DNA of 64,000 bases from Chamaea fasciata (GCA_029207755.1 JARCOQ010000016.1:9472501-9536500), one strand, 5' to 3'. Positions 11,091 through 24,435 are shown, counted from the stretch's first letter. The notes: generated by a model from the letters alone, not told the origin. Numbers and translations: made by a program.

Positions 11091-14000
11091 TCATTTTGCC
11101 TTTGGATCTCGAGTTGGGATCACGGGGGTTTGAAATCCACTCCTGAAATTTGGTGTCACTCTCTGAGCTGAGAGCTTGGAGTTATCCAGAGCAGTTTTCC
11201 TGGGATTTTTTTCCTGGGAGCCAGTTCCCAACAAAATCCTTCCCAGCTGGTCCTCCACGCCCAGGGAAATCCCATCCCCTCTTATTCCCTCAAAAACATC
11301 AGCCCCTCTCAGTCTCGGGCTGTCACAAGCTGCCCCAAAGTGGGGCCAAAACTGCTCTGACTTTTGTTTTCTCACTTTTCCCTGGGAGCTGCAAATCCAG
11401 GGTGGAGGGTTTAGGACGGGCAGCGTTGGGAACAGCATCATCCTCTTGGCCACAGAAGCATCTTCAGCTGCACAGAGCTTGGGAGACAAATGAAGTGGAG
11501 GAAGCGTTTCCTCTGCCGAGGGCTCTCACCCGCCAGCTCCCTGCTCCCAGCACAGGTCAGGAGTTGAGAAATGAAGAAGAAAGGAAAAGGGGATAGAAAG
11601 ATCCGTCTTCCCTCACGAAATCCCCAGAGCAGGGGGCATTGGGAAGTCATTTTTCACCAGGCTCAGAGCTGTTTCTGGCCCTTTAGCAGATATTATTCTC
11701 TCCTCAAACCTCATAGATTTGGACGTTGGGAAGTGTTTTCCTCCCGTCCTCACGGGTGTTGGAAGAGGAGCGTTACCCTGGGCGCTGAACTTCCACACTC
11801 TGGTTTGTGTTTTGGGCTAAGAGGGAGCCAAATTCCCACTCCAAATCACTCTGCTCCACGAAATTCCAAGATTTTAAAGGCATTGGGGCTCAGATGCGAA
11901 GAGAGATGTGGTTTGGATTCGCTGGGGTTCACGCACAAGGGATGGCTCTGACAAAACCCATGCAAGGAGGAGAGTTTCAGCCTGGCTAAAGGAAATCTAA
12001 ATAAAATTCCTCTCTGGAAGGAAGTCAAGAAAATTATTTTCCTTCTGTGTTTCTGTCTCTCTTCTCCTGGCTTATAAAAACACCTTGGCTGGGATGTTCC
12101 ACCAACTCTGCCTTTTATGAAACAAAAAATCTGCCCAGGCTGTTCAGATTTCACGCTGTTCCATGAAAATAAAATTTTACGACCAGAAGCTGAAATTAGG
12201 AAGGAACTTTGTTGTTGTTGTTGTCCTTGCTTGGGTTTTGTTAGGATTTTGGTTTTTGTTCTGTTTGTCAGGAGAGTTTGTTCACTTCTGCTTTTTCCAT
12301 GGCACAGCCAGGTCTGAGCTCTCCGGGGTTTTTTGGGATGCTGCTCCAAACAGGTGCTGATGTTGGGAAGCTGAGCAAGGAGTGGGTGACGCCTTCCCTT
12401 GGAGCAGGAAGGCTTCCCTGGCTCTCTGAGGACAGATGTGTGGGACAGCAGATTGCAGGGGACCAGCCTGGAGCAGCCTCATGGGGTGACAAAGTGACAG
12501 TGACAGAGTGGGAGTGATTCTCTCCTCCCCTCTGGAGATCCAGAGCCCGTGGATCACAGCTTGCTCTGAGCCCACATCCAACACCAGCTGCTCCTTGGCT
12601 GGCAAGTGCCAGCAGGCTTTTTTTTGCCATTTCTCACTTGAAATGGAGCACTTCTGTTTTTCCATTAATTCCTCCTCTTCTGTTAAAAAAAATCCTTTGG
12701 AAAGAGGAGTAAAACCCATTGGTCCTTCTTTGTTGGGTGAGTTCCAGTGACCCTGAGGGGTCTGTGACATCTGAAGGGATTAAAGGAGAGCTGCACAGGG
12801 TGAGATGAAAGTCAGAGCCATTCATTCCAGCGTTGGCTCCTCCTGGTTTCCATCTCCAGCGTCCATCCCTGCATCCCCTGGGACAGATTCCAGGGCTTGG
12901 TGGGAACAGTGACCTGGGACCATCCCACCCACCCCAGCTGTGACTCCAGGCTGGGCTCCTCTGGAGCAGCATCCCAAGGCATTCCAGGCCCGGGATCTCC
13001 TCTCCCTGCTCCAGAGACACCCTGGCTGGGATGGGGGATGCAGGTCAAGCCCCGACCCCTCGGTTTCCTCCCAGCCCAAACGTCTGTGCGGCCTCGGCAG
13101 ATTTACGGGGCGGCCCTGAGCATTTCACCAGCTCTTTATTAATAATGCGGCCAGAAAGAAAAAAAAAAGGGGCAGCCTTTGCTTCCAAGGCCTCTCCGAG
13201 CCCAGGATAATCCCAGGAGGGATTTGGCTGCCCCCAGCAGAGGGTTTAGTGGTGGGCGATGCTTTACAGCCCCTTTGTTGGAGCAGGGCTGTTCCCCCAG
13301 CACCAAAGCGTGAATGGAGGCTCCGGGATGGGCTCTCCATAAATCTGCTCCCTTTAATCCTTCCCTTCCCACTGTTTGCAAACTGGGGGAAGCTGGAAGG
13401 GCAGACTGGGCCTGGGCAGTGCAAAGGTTTAACTCTCGGTGCTTTTGGAGTCTCCTTGGGAGCAGAAGAGTGGGAGGAGGAACAGGTTCGGGTTGTGCCC
13501 AGCAATTAAACCCCAGGGACAGATCAAGGAGCCCCTCTGGAAGTTTGTTAATTCCAGCACTGGATTGAAGGAACACATCTGGCTGCATCACAGTCACTTC
13601 AAGCCACTCAGGCCATAAATGCAGAACTCTGAGGGTGATTCTGGCCTTCAGGTGTTTGCAGCAATGCCTTTGTCAAGGCTGGCTGTTGTTAGGCTGGACT
13701 GACCCCGTCCTGTTGTGCCACCAGCTCCCTGGTTGTGGAGGGATTTTTATGCTCCCGGCACCGCTGGAGGTTGGGGACAGGTACCAGGGTGGTTTTCTCA
13801 CAGTCCCTCAGTGATCACCTGAGGGTCACAGCTGGGAGCAGACCTGCTGTGTCAGGGGGATTCCCACCCTCCTGGCCCCGTTCCCATAAATATTCCCAGT
13901 CTGGGATATCTCCCTGCCCAAGAGAGGGACCAGCAGCAAGTCCAGGGCGAGGACTGGGGCAGCGAATTCACCTCCTCCTTCCCCCATCTCCACCTTTCAG

Positions 14001-14148
14001 GCACCGAGGACTGAACTTTGTGTCCGTGTGGCCATAAAAAGCGGCGGGGTTTTTTTTTTTCCACTTTCCAGCAGCGATGAAAGGTCCTGCAGCGGGCAGA
14101 GGCTGCTCTGGGAATGGAACAAATTGTGGGTTTATGGCTCCCATGTGT
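11090..14148. other. No gene recognised
   Basis: Unique mixed-composition sequence with one GTT microsatellite near 12210-12224. No supported exon. Confidence 0.5.
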
Positions 14149-14165
14149 GGGGGGGGGGGGGGGGG
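14149..14165 (+). repeat. Poly-G tract, 17 bp
   Basis: Uninterrupted G run, a possible G-quadruplex and an error-prone site for sequencing. Confidence 0.95.
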
Positions 14166-15035
14166 ACTGTAAATCTCCCGACTTTTAACGCATCTGTTCT
14201 TTTCCGAGCGGGCTACCAACGGCTCGAGGAGGAGAGGGAGAAATATCCGACATTTCCTGACACGGGCTGCCCTCGGGAGCTCCTCGGGAAGGTTTTTAAA
14301 GGAATATTTATGGATGATCCCGGTGAATCAGGCCCTAAAAGGTACTGAGGAAGGGCTGGTGTTCATTAACGTTTGGGAACTGCGCATTGAGGATTTCCCT
14401 GCGGAGGGGCAAAAAGAAATGGAGTGAAAGTGAAGGAGCTTTCGAGTTAATCCCGTGCTTTTTTTTTTTTTTTTTCCAGGTTATTGTAGTTGCTAAAAAA
14501 TCAGAACCTGATTTTTGATGAAGGGGGAAAAAAAAATACCAAAAGTCTGTTTTTGAGGCGATTTCCCTCAAAAGTTTCTCTCCAGAATTCCGGACTGAGA
14601 AAAGGAACAGCTCTTTGACTGAGACTTGTGAAATCCCTCAGAGGTTAATTACTCTGGGTTCAGGAAGAGGAAAACCAGCACAGGAGGAAGGATGGGTTGG
14701 TGGTTCTGGGGTTCTGACTTGCAGTGCCTTTACCTAAGGCCAGCTTGAGTGGCTCAAAAACTTCTGTAAACTCGGTGATGAGAAAGTCCCTCCGAGTTTG
14801 AGGGCGAGGAATTCCTCCCAGATTTGTCCTTTCTGGAAAGTGCCTTTGGAACGGATTTATTCCATGGATCCAAGGGGAACATCAGGCCCCCTGGTCCTTT
14901 CAGTGTCCCGTCTCCAGGTTTATCTGAGTGTGCTAAGAGTGAACCAGAGGAAAAGAAAATCCTGGTGTTTTGGCTAAAAATGCACAGATCTCTTCATAAT
15001 CCTCAAAGTCGGAACTTCTTGGGATTTTTTCCTGT

Positions 15036-15079
15036 GGCTCTGTGCACTGACCCAGGCATGAGGGTCAGTGCACAGAGCC
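15036..15079. repeat. Perfect 18-bp inverted repeat with 8-nt loop
   Basis: Left arm GGCTCTGTGCACTGACCC (15036-15053), loop AGGCATGA, right arm exactly complementary (15062-15079). Confidence 0.95.
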
Positions 15080-15378
15080 CCCAGACTGTTGCCTTTGGGT
15101 CTCCTTCCATCCCTCGGATGATTTCAGAGGGATTTGTTGTGCAAAATTCCAGAAGCAACCAGAACATAAAAAGAAATTTTCCCTTCTCCTCACAAGCTTT
15201 GGAGCTGTGGTACCTCAGGTGTTCCTGCCTGGGGGGCGGATGGCAGCCAGAAGGACCTTGTTGAACCCTTTCATCCATGAAAAAATGCTTGGATTTGGCT
15301 CTGCTCAGCTCTGGGTGCTCTTGGCATGAGGCAGGAGGTGAAGAGCTCAGCACAAGCAGAGCAAACCTGTCCCCAAGG

Positions 15379-15630
15379 CCTGAGATCAGGCAAGAACAGG
15401 GTGATTTTCCGCCCTGAGATCAGGATCCCAGAGAAGCACTGAGCAAGAGCAGGAGGATTTTCTGCCCTGAGATCAGGATCCCAGAGAAGCACTGAGCAAG
15501 AGCAGGAGGATTTTCTGCCCTGAGATCAGGATCCCAGAGAGGCACTGGGCAAGAGCAGGAGGATTTTCTGCCCTGAGATCAGGGCCTGAGGGAGGCATCA
15601 GGCAAGAGCAGGAGGATTTTCTGCCCTGAT
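15379..15630 (+). repeat. 53-bp minisatellite
   Basis: About five units containing GAGCAAGAGCAGGAGGATTT and CTGCCCTGAGATCAGGATCC. The two central units are identical and the outer ones more diverged. Confidence 0.95.
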
Positions 15631-15639
15631 GAGCTGAGC

Positions 15640-18600
15640 TGCAGCTGCTCTGCTCCATCCTCAGGGGAAGGGGACAAGGAGGGGGTGCCAAGGCACGATG
15701 ACTTCACCAGCAGGACAAGGCCAGGCTGGTGTCCAGCTGATCCTTGCGAAAGAGCCTCTGGAGCGTGCTGGGAACCGTTCCCAGGCCCGAGCGTGTCCGG
15801 CCATCTCCACTCCAGTCACTTCTAACCCAATGCTGCCTTCTTACCACAGGCATGGAAAAGGAGGTTTTCTGCTCCTCAGTGACCTCATGAATCCGAGGCC
15901 CTGCCAATTCTCCATCCATCTTGGCATTTAAAGCATCAACACCTCCCTCCCAAATGAAAAGGGAGTTAAAGGTCCTGCGTTTCCCTGCGCCCTTTGCTCT
16001 CCCTCCGTCCTGGGATTGGCCTCTAGGGAAGCCCCCTCTGCTCCACTAAACGGGATTTGCAACTGTGGCCTTGTGATCCTGCACCCAAAGCTGCAGTGGG
16101 ACTGGGAGCAGCTCTGAGGGGATCCCTGGATTTGTCACCCCAGCTCTGGGACAGCTGGGTTTGCTCCATGGCTGTGCACTCACAGTGGGTGCTCCAACTC
16201 TTCGCTGACGACTCCACGTGTTACCAACAAAGCTCCATCTCTCTTCCCTCTTTCCTTTTCGCTGAGGCTCTGCTTGGAACCTGCACAAACCCTGCCCAAA
16301 AATAACCCTGGAGCCTCTCCCAGCCGTGGGCGTCAGGACTCCTGCGCGGGGAAAGGGACGGCGGAGACCTCGCTGGTTTCGGTGGCACATTTTGGTCACC
16401 TCTGGCACCTCTCTGGTACCAAATTTAAAAGGTTCCTCCAGCTTTCCAGCTTTTGTCTCCTCTCCCAGGCTCATCCTGCCCCTCTGAGGCCTCGTCTCTG
16501 GAAGCACCGAAGGTTTCCACGCCTGTGGAACGTGGCACACACAAAGCTGTAAAAGTGGCCGGTAAACCCAGGGAGTTTTCCTCCCTTTGCTGCTTCCCTT
16601 GGGATGACATGAAGATGCAGGAGAGAGGATGAGTCTGGGATCCTGTTCTGTTTGTTCCCTGGTGCAAGAGGAGCTCTGGGGATGTTTTTTACCAAGGAAA
16701 ACAGAGGGATGACGGCCACGGGTGCTCGTGGGCTCTTCCTGGGGTCCTTGCTTTAGGCAGCAGCCCTTGGGTCAGGGGTGGATAATCAAAACTGGGGGGG
16801 AAACAAAGGGCCTGGTGCAAACTGGCCAAATTCTTAAGATTTTAATGAGTTTGACCCCCACAGTCACCTGTGGAACTCCCTCCCATCCTCCTGGGGAGAG
16901 GCATTGTAAGAAGTTATTCCTCTTGGAAACCCTTCCACCTTCTCTGTGCAGAAGGGAAGCTGAGTCCTGCCTGATCCAGGCAGGATGGAGGAACTCTGAG
17001 ACCAGGATTTGGCTTAGCTCTGTGGTAGTGTGGGATATCTTCCTATTTAAGATATCTTCCTATTTAAATCACGGGAAAATGTCCTGAAATGGTGGGAATG
17101 AGCCTTAAGAACAGCTTGTGCTGCGGGGGGAACAGCAGCAGGAGAGGTTCAGGAGGGCTGGAAAGGAAAACTCCCTATCCTGGGGGCCTGCACAAGCCCA
17201 GGACACACCTGCAGTGCCCGAGGGGCGGCCAGAGCCTGGGGCCAGCCTTGCCAAGGGACATCCTTTGGGGTAAGTGACCCAATTTGAGCCATGGGGACGT
17301 GTTAAAGCAGCTGCAATCCTGCTTCTCTCCCTCCCCTGGGAAAGGCTGCTGATCCCCTGGGCTGGTGGTGGGAAGCAGGAACCTTCCCTCCGGTTGGGAA
17401 CCTCCTCTCTCAGCCAAGGCTTTGTCTCAGACCAGCCCCGGCCTTTCTCTGGATTAATTTAAGATGCTGTGAAGTGCGAGCTCTGGCGGTGGGAGATGCT
17501 GTCTAAAACTTGTTTGGAGGCCTGGCAGGATAAATCCCCGTGGAATTTAATTTAACCGAGCTGACACCAGTATGAATCACAGCAGCACTCCCAGCTCTTG
17601 GACACTTCCTACCCAACTGCCTGCAGGGCTTTGGATTTTTCAAGGGGAGACTAAAAGCATCTCAAAACTATTAAAGTTCTAAAATAATAGTGGAGGGTTT
17701 GTTGGTTTTTTTTAATTTTAGTGAGGGAAAAAACAACATCTGCTATAAAAATCTGCTGGCCAGGGGCAGCGGGAGCGGATCCCACTTATCAGGGTTTGGC
17801 TGGTGGAGGCTGGAAGTGCCTCAGCCCCGTGAGCCCAGCACATCCCAAAGCCCTGCCTCATCTGTCTGCGGGATTTAGATGGACACAGAGAGGCTGGAGG
17901 AGTCAGGATAAAAGAAAGAATTTGATGGAAAGAGGAAGGAAACGAAAGAAAAGGCTTCCAGGAAAGGGAAGGAGACAACGGTGTATTTATAAATGCTGGG
18001 TTTAAGTGAAGGCTCTGGGACGCAGTCAGGCTGCCCCACAATGAAATCCATGAGGTAGCTGTCTGCTCCCGGGATTTAACTGAAGAGTGACATCCCTTCA
18101 GAGGCAGGAAAGTGGTCAGGGCTAAGCATGAAGCATGTAAGGATGGCAGAATTCAAAAGGATAAACATTATTCGATACCTTATTTATAGGGCACCACAGG
18201 GGAAAGGTAAAGGTTTCAGAAAAGAAAGAAGCACTTTAATTTTATCTGGAGATTTTCCAACAATAAAATCTAATCCATCATTCTCCGCGTGTGTGACTGC
18301 TCTTAATGAAAATTTAGAGGCTGCGAGTGAAATTTAGAATTCCCAGGGGATGCCATTAGGAAGATGTCTAGCAGCTATGCAAAACCTGTTAGATCAGAGC
18401 CCTGCCAGAGGCCGGCCAGGGCTGCAGCGTGAAAAGGACACCTCGGAATTCGGGGAGCCCCGAGACCCCGCCGGCCTCTCCCGCTGGGATTCCTGGGATG
18501 GACGCTCATCCCAGGGCTCTCCCCGGGAAAAGCTCACCAGGGGCACCGAGATCCAGCCGTGTTGGTCCCAAAAGAGAGGGATTCGGGCCATTCCTGTTTG

Positions 18601-18720
18601 GTTTTTACCCAAAGCACCTCATGGTGCTGGGAGTTGTGGATTCCTCTCATGCACTTCCCAGGTCTTTTTAACTGATCCCAGTTAAGAGCTCTCAAAAGAA
18701 GAAGAGAGGAAAAGAACTAA
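15640..18720. other. No gene recognised
   Basis: Unique sequence. A non-repetitive AT-rich stretch at 18120-18400 stands out. Confidence 0.5.
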
Positions 18721-18960
18721 TCAGAGAATCCTGGAGTGGTTTGGGGTGGGAGTTTCAAAGCTCATCCAGTTTTAATCCCAACACCCTCCACAATCCCAGG
18801 GTGCTCCAAGTCCTGTTCAACCTGGCCTTGGACACTTCCAGGGATCCAGGGGCAGCCACAGCTTCTCTGGGAATTCCATTCCAGGGCCTCCCCCTGCTCC
18901 CAGGGAGGAATTCCTTCCCAATATCCCACCTAAACCTACCCAAGGTTGTTCCAAGGCACG
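18720..18960 (-). mobile_element. CR1 LINE 3' end
   Basis: Reverse orientation: AGAGAATCCTGGAGTGGTTT, then GGCCTTGGACACTTCCAGGG, then TTCCTTCCCAATATCCCACC. Confidence 0.8.
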
Positions 18961-19019
18961 TCCAACCTGGCTTTGGACCCCTCAGGCCATCTTGGAGCTG
19001 CACAGAGCCACAAAGTGCC

Positions 19020-20225
19020 TTTCTCATCCCTACTCATCTCCAATCCTCTGCACTTTTATTTTTAATTAAAGCAGATCACCAGGCTGTTTCCAATAGTTTT
19101 TAATGGTCAAAAAGGGGCTTCGATTATAAAGACAATAACGTTCAATTATTGAAGGGCCCGCATGTACATCATGAATCAGTTTAATACCAAAGTCACTGCC
19201 AATTATTCAACTGATTCAAAATGAGACCCCATCAGAAAATGTTAAATCACGGGATAAATCTGTCCGGGGCAAGGCTTGGGTAATCAAAATTCTCTCAAAG
19301 CAGAAAAAGCTTTTCTAAAAGCAGGGGGGGGAAAAAAGGTTACAGCTTAAGCCAGACATTAAATAGTAATGCCAGATGTTAAACAGTTGACTGAAATTAT
19401 TGGCAGCTATCAAACGCAAGATACTACTGGGTGCAGAGCTCTGCCACCAAGTTTGTAATCTGGGCAATGGGTTTAAATATTCCTGTCATTTTCTGCCCAT
19501 GGGTAAGAGGCAATTTGGATTATAGAATAACAACCTCCTAATTCTCAGCAGATGAGCATCAGCCTCCTGCAACATCAAAAACCAAGCCCAAGTTTAATGT
19601 GGGGCCTTCAACGAGAGATGGTTTTAAACTCTGTAATTCCGTTGGCTCTGTGGAATTAAGCACGAGGCACTGCTGGGAGCCCTGTGCCTGCAGACAGCAG
19701 AAGGCACCTCGAGAATTCCTAAAACGCAGAACAAAACACCCCCAAAAAGGGTTCACAGATTTTCGTGCCAATCTTTTCTATCCCCAACACTTGCTTTATT
19801 TCAGTTTTTCCATGGATTTCTGTGCTGGAGAACTCCGGGATCACTTGGAGCAGGTACTGCCTGCCCATGTGGGGTCTCAGTTCCTTGAGTGGCTCTGCCT
19901 TTCCCCCTCTCCTTCCCCTCTCCATCCCATCCCACATCACCCACTGTCCAGCAGGATTTGGGGGCCTGCAGCGGCACTGATTTATTGTGCAGCATTTGGG
20001 GTGTGGGATCCTTTAGAACCAACCCTCCCTGTGGCATCAGTGCCTGCGGCCATCCATGGGGGACAAACGGGACCTGGCACCTCCTGCCCAGGCCAGGGGA
20101 ATGCCCTGTTCCCAGGAGAATCAGGGATGTTTTCCCAGCAGGACACGGAGCCCCTCCTGCCCCGCAGGATGAGATCTTCTCTCTCTCCATGCTCACTCTG
20201 GGGTATGTCAGAAATAACTTCTGTA
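19020..20225. other. No gene recognised; unique AT-rich stretch at 19080-19560
   Basis: 19080-19560 is free of repeats and of long open frames, and rich in AATTA, ATTA and ACAAT motifs typical of regulatory DNA. Conservation cannot be judged here. Confidence 0.4.
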
Positions 20226-20455
20226 GTGACAGGATGAGGGGGAAACTGAAAAAGAGGTGGTTTATGTGGGATATTGGGAAGGAATTCCTCCCTGGCAGGG
20301 TGGGGAGGCCCTGGCACAGATTCCCAGAGAAGCTGTGGCTGCCCCTGGATCCCTGGAAGTGTCCAAGGCCAGGCTGGATGAGCCTTGGAGCACCCTGGGA
20401 TAGTAGAAGGTGTTGAGGGTGCAGTGGGATGGTTTTTAAGGCCTCTCCTCACACA
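20225..20455 (+). mobile_element. CR1 LINE 3' end
   Basis: GATATTGGGAAGGAATTCCT, GGAAGTGTCCAAGGCCAGGC and a truncated terminus. Confidence 0.8.
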
Positions 20456-20489
20456 AACCCTTCAGTGGTTCCATATTTCTCTCAGTGGA

Positions 20490-22570
20490 GCTCTCCACAG
20501 GCACAAGGACAGCCCCAGCCTGCCCCACTCACTGCACCCTGCAATAAACTGCCCCCACGCCTGGGCTGAGGCTGAAGTAACAAAACTCAGCTGCTCAGAC
20601 CTCACATTTGCTTTAATTTTGGATCTTTTTCTGCTCCTTTTTCTCCCTCCTTCTTTGCTGCAGAGCATGGACAGTATGGCTGGGTTTGTTCCTGCCTCGG
20701 CACCGGCGGGAACATCCCAGCTCCAAGGCTGGAGGATGGGCGAGGAAAAGGGTCAGGACACATTCCCCCCCCGACTGCGAGCTGAAGAAAAATGTTGGCA
20801 GAGCAAAGCTTGCCACAGGAAGAAAAGGTTGTCCCGGCTGTTCATATTCCCTCCACATGGGGTGAGTAAAACTGTCGGTCAGACTGAAGCGTCTGATGCA
20901 CAGAGGGGAATAAAAACTCATTAAAGGGCCAAGAGGAAACCCTATTAAAATATCAAATATAAACCGGAGGAGACTTGATCACCCAAGTGCTGGAGGAGTG
21001 TCAGGGCTTGAATGAATCCGACTTTTTTTTTCCCCCCTGAAAGCAGAGGAAACGCGTTTTGTGGAAGGCCAGGTGGGACGAGGGGCAGGTAGGGTGTCAA
21101 AGAGCACTGATAATATTTCAGGGCCTCGCTCGGAGCCAGGGATACGAAGGGGATTTATCCGGTTTTCGGCAGGGAGGAGAGTGCTGGCAGATTTTTGAAG
21201 GAATTCCAACGAGGTTCAGGCTCATCTGGTTCTTAAATCGAGAGCTCTTGGCCGCCGCTGTGCCGAGGCAGGAGCATCTCTGCTCCTCGTTCCCGGGACA
21301 CAGCCTGGCTCGGCTGTGATTCTCCTGCCCTGGCCTGGCTGCTGTCCTGCTGAAAAGCCAAAAAAAAAAAAAAAAAAAAAAAAGAGCATTTCATGTGCTC
21401 TGAACCACCCAGAGAACCATTCTTCTCACAGCATCTCGTTCCTGCTTTATGTGGTCTTGGGAGAGGAAAGAAATTACAGAGGGGAAGAGCTGAACAAAAC
21501 GTTTTCTTCCAAGCACTAAAATCCGTGTTAGCCCAGTCAGTGCTGGAAAGGATGGAGCCTGGTTTCCAATGGATTCATGCCTCAGGACTTCTAAACCAAA
21601 CTGAACTGGGGCTCTGTCAGGCTTTCACCTCTTCCTACACACCAGGAAAACCACGTGGGGGAAAAAAAAGAAGGATTTATACCTCACCCAGAGCAGCTCC
21701 TGCCTGATCACCCACCTCAGAGTCCTCTTTTGGGGGCTTTTCTCCTGTGTGGACCCTCTGGTATCTCATAGGTGGGAAGGCTTTTCCGTGGTTTGGGAAT
21801 GTTTGTCCCATTTCTTCCTGGATTTGAAGTTTTTTGGTTGTGATTAAACTCAGAGAAGGCCTAAATGAAGGGTTTCTCTCTCACAAATTTGTTATATGTG
21901 TCACCTTTGGGATTTGGAGCTGTTGTGCAGTTGGTTGAACTTGGCACCAGAATTCAGGAATGACATCGGGATGAGGTTGTGAGGGGAACATCACTGGGCC
22001 ATCACCCCAGAAATTTCATTCCCTCACAAAATCAGGGTTCAAGCTCAAGCTTGTTTCTAACTGAGATGGAACAGACCCCTACTGCAGGCCCTGAGCTTCA
22101 CCCATTTTCCTCCTCTGCTCCCATTTCCCTCCCGCACAGTGAGGAATGTTCTTATCCCAAGCACTCGTCCTGAATCCAGGGGTTTTTTTGGACACCTGCG
22201 CTGGTTTCCTCCCATCTCAGCCACACCAGGGCACAAACAGGGCCCGCCCTTCCCTCACAGACACATTAAAATCACCTAAATCCTTTTTGCTCCTGAAACT
22301 TGAGCTGATCCCACACAGCAAAGCACTGAGGGGCTCTCCAAAGGTGAAAAGGGGGGACGTGCCCTCACATCCCCATGGAGAAAGCTTGAAAACCCCACAG
22401 CTCTTTCCCAAAAGCTCAGTTCTAACAATCTCTTTTCCATTTTCAGCTCTGAACATCATTTCTGGGGCCAAACAGGCCCAAGAGGCGTGACAGCCATGTG
22501 GGCTCAGCTGCTGGATTAGCACTTGCCCAGGTAGGATTGGAGGTTTCCATCCTCAGAGCCTTTTCCAGTC
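20490..22570. other. No gene recognised
   Basis: Mixed sequence with a 23-bp poly-A run at 21361-21383. Open frames lack supporting signals. Confidence 0.5.
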
Positions 22571-22572
22571 CA

Positions 22573-22715
22573 TTGATCCATCCCAAACCTTTCATCAGGT
22601 ACAAACTTCGCAGCAGAATGAAGCAGCAGTGAAATGTAAACGGGATTGATCCGTCCCAAACCTTTCACCAGGCACAAACTTTGCAGCAGAATGAAGCAGC
22701 AGGGAATGTCAATGG
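22573..22715 (+). repeat. Two-copy tandem duplication, 72-bp period
   Basis: Both copies contain TCCCAAACCTTTCA and GCAGAATGAAGCAGCAG. Confidence 0.9.
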
Positions 22716-22974
22716 GACGTGGAAAGGTCTTTGAACAGATGTTTTAATGGTCTGTTTGCCGTTGTGGTCAGAGAGAAATTCCCTTCGACTCCAGGAGCTG
22801 GTGGGTAGAATCCCACTCCTCTGGCCCTCAGCTGCTCATTCCCAGGGAGCTGAAGTCTCCAGGTAATGTCCCAACAGCTGCAGAGTCTCCTGGAAGCAGC
22901 GATGTGGGAATCACCTGTCAAATAAATCTGTTTGCATTTCCAGCTGTGTTTTGAGATGTTTCTGGTGCTTCCCT

Positions 22975-23170
22975 AGGAGACAGGGGAAGGGGTTGGGATG
23001 GAATTCCCAGGGAAGTTGTGGCTGCCTCTGGATCCTTGGAAGTGTCCAAGGCCAGGCTGGACAGGACTTGGAACAACCTGAGATAGTGGAAGGAATTGTT
23101 GGGATTGGAACTGGGTGAGCTTTAAGGTTCCTTCCACCCCAAACCATTCCAGGATTCTCTGATTCCATGA
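22975..23170 (+). mobile_element. CR1 LINE 3' end
   Basis: GAAGTGTCCAAGGCCAGGCT through CCACCCCAAACCATTCCAGG and a terminal GATTCTCTGATTCC. Confidence 0.8.
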
Positions 23171-23404
23171 TGTCAGTCCCAGACCTCGAGCTTGGCTGGA
23201 TCTGGGCACAAAACCCACCAGGGCAGAGCAGAGTGAGCTCAGGCGATGTGAAATTCAATATTTTACACCCACACCACTAAAAATAAGCTGCCGCCGCCAA
23301 CTCTTCATCTGGAAAGAGGAAGCACCGATGTCGCTGTGTCTTGGACAAGGCACAGCACTCAACTCCTGACCATATTTAGCCATAAGATCATCTCCCAGGA
23401 CTCC

Positions 23405-23490
23405 ACAGAATCATGGAATCACGGGATGGTTTGGGTTGGAAGGGACCTTAAAGCTCACCCAGTTCCAACCCCCTGCCACGGGCAGAGAAT
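23405..23490 (-). mobile_element. CR1 LINE 3' terminus
   Basis: CAGAATCATGGAATCACGGG, then GGTTGGAAGGGACCTTAAAG, close to the CR1 consensus and so a relatively young copy. Confidence 0.8.
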
Positions 23491-24002
23491 CAGGAATTTC
23501 TGCATGAGAGAGGAGTTTTAGAGAGAAAAAAAACCTTCTGGCCAAGCACCAGTTCTGCTGTTGTTTTTTTCTCCCTGCTATCTCCAGACTTCATTTCATC
23601 CCCCAAATTGCTGTGTTGAGTTACTCAAGGTTGCTAAAACGGTGTCATGCTAAGGAGGCAGCAACAGGGAGGAAATTCTGTCGCCAGAAAATGCCCCACA
23701 CAGCTGAAATCAGGCCACCTATTTAGGCGTCGGGTTTAGATTTTTGTCACTGTAAGCACAGAAACTTGAAACATTTCGCCCAAATGTGTTGAAAGCCACG
23801 AAGACATTGAAGATTATTCATGGAATAAATATTCATTTGCAGGAAGAGGGATTTTTTTTTTTATGCATTAATATTTCAGGCAGGGTGTGCAGTTGCTTGA
23901 AGGAAAAGGTGATCGTATTCTGAGTGCTGTTTAGAAAGATCCTAATATTAAGGATACCAGGAATTAAAGGTATCAGGACACTTCATTTTTAAGATGTAAC
24001 CA

Positions 24003-24200
24003 TGGAATAGAATCCCAGAATGGTTTGGGTTATTAAAGGGACATTAAAGACCATCCAGTTTCAACCCCCTGCCATGCGCAACTTCTGCTAAAGTTAAAAT
24101 CCTTCCTAGAATTTCTTTAACTGGTTATTATTAGCGAAAAAATCCCCTCAGAATCAGTCCTCAACCTTTCCCTCCCGGGTGCTGTAACACCATCACTTTG
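24003..24200 (+). repeat. Interspersed repeat, copy 1 of a direct pair
   Basis: It starts with a CR1-like segment (GGTTTGGGTT...CATCCAGTTTCAACCCCCTGCC, in parts) and continues with about 110 bp that I cannot assign, ending GTGCTGTAACAC. A second copy lies at 26490-26660. Confidence 0.7.
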
Positions 24201-24435
24201 CTGAACAATTTTAACCACAAACACATTGCACTTGTTACCCTGAACAGCAGAAAATATCTTTATTTTATTCACAGGTCCCGTCGGCTTTTTCCCTTTCGAA
24301 AACTCGATTCCCTGTGCCAGCAGCACATTAAGACATCGCAGCTTCCCCTCTCCAGCTTTCCCTGGTTCAGAATTCCCAATTTTTTGAGGTTGAGTCCTGG
24401 CTGAGCCTGTGTGGAGCTCTGGTACCATCTAGTGT

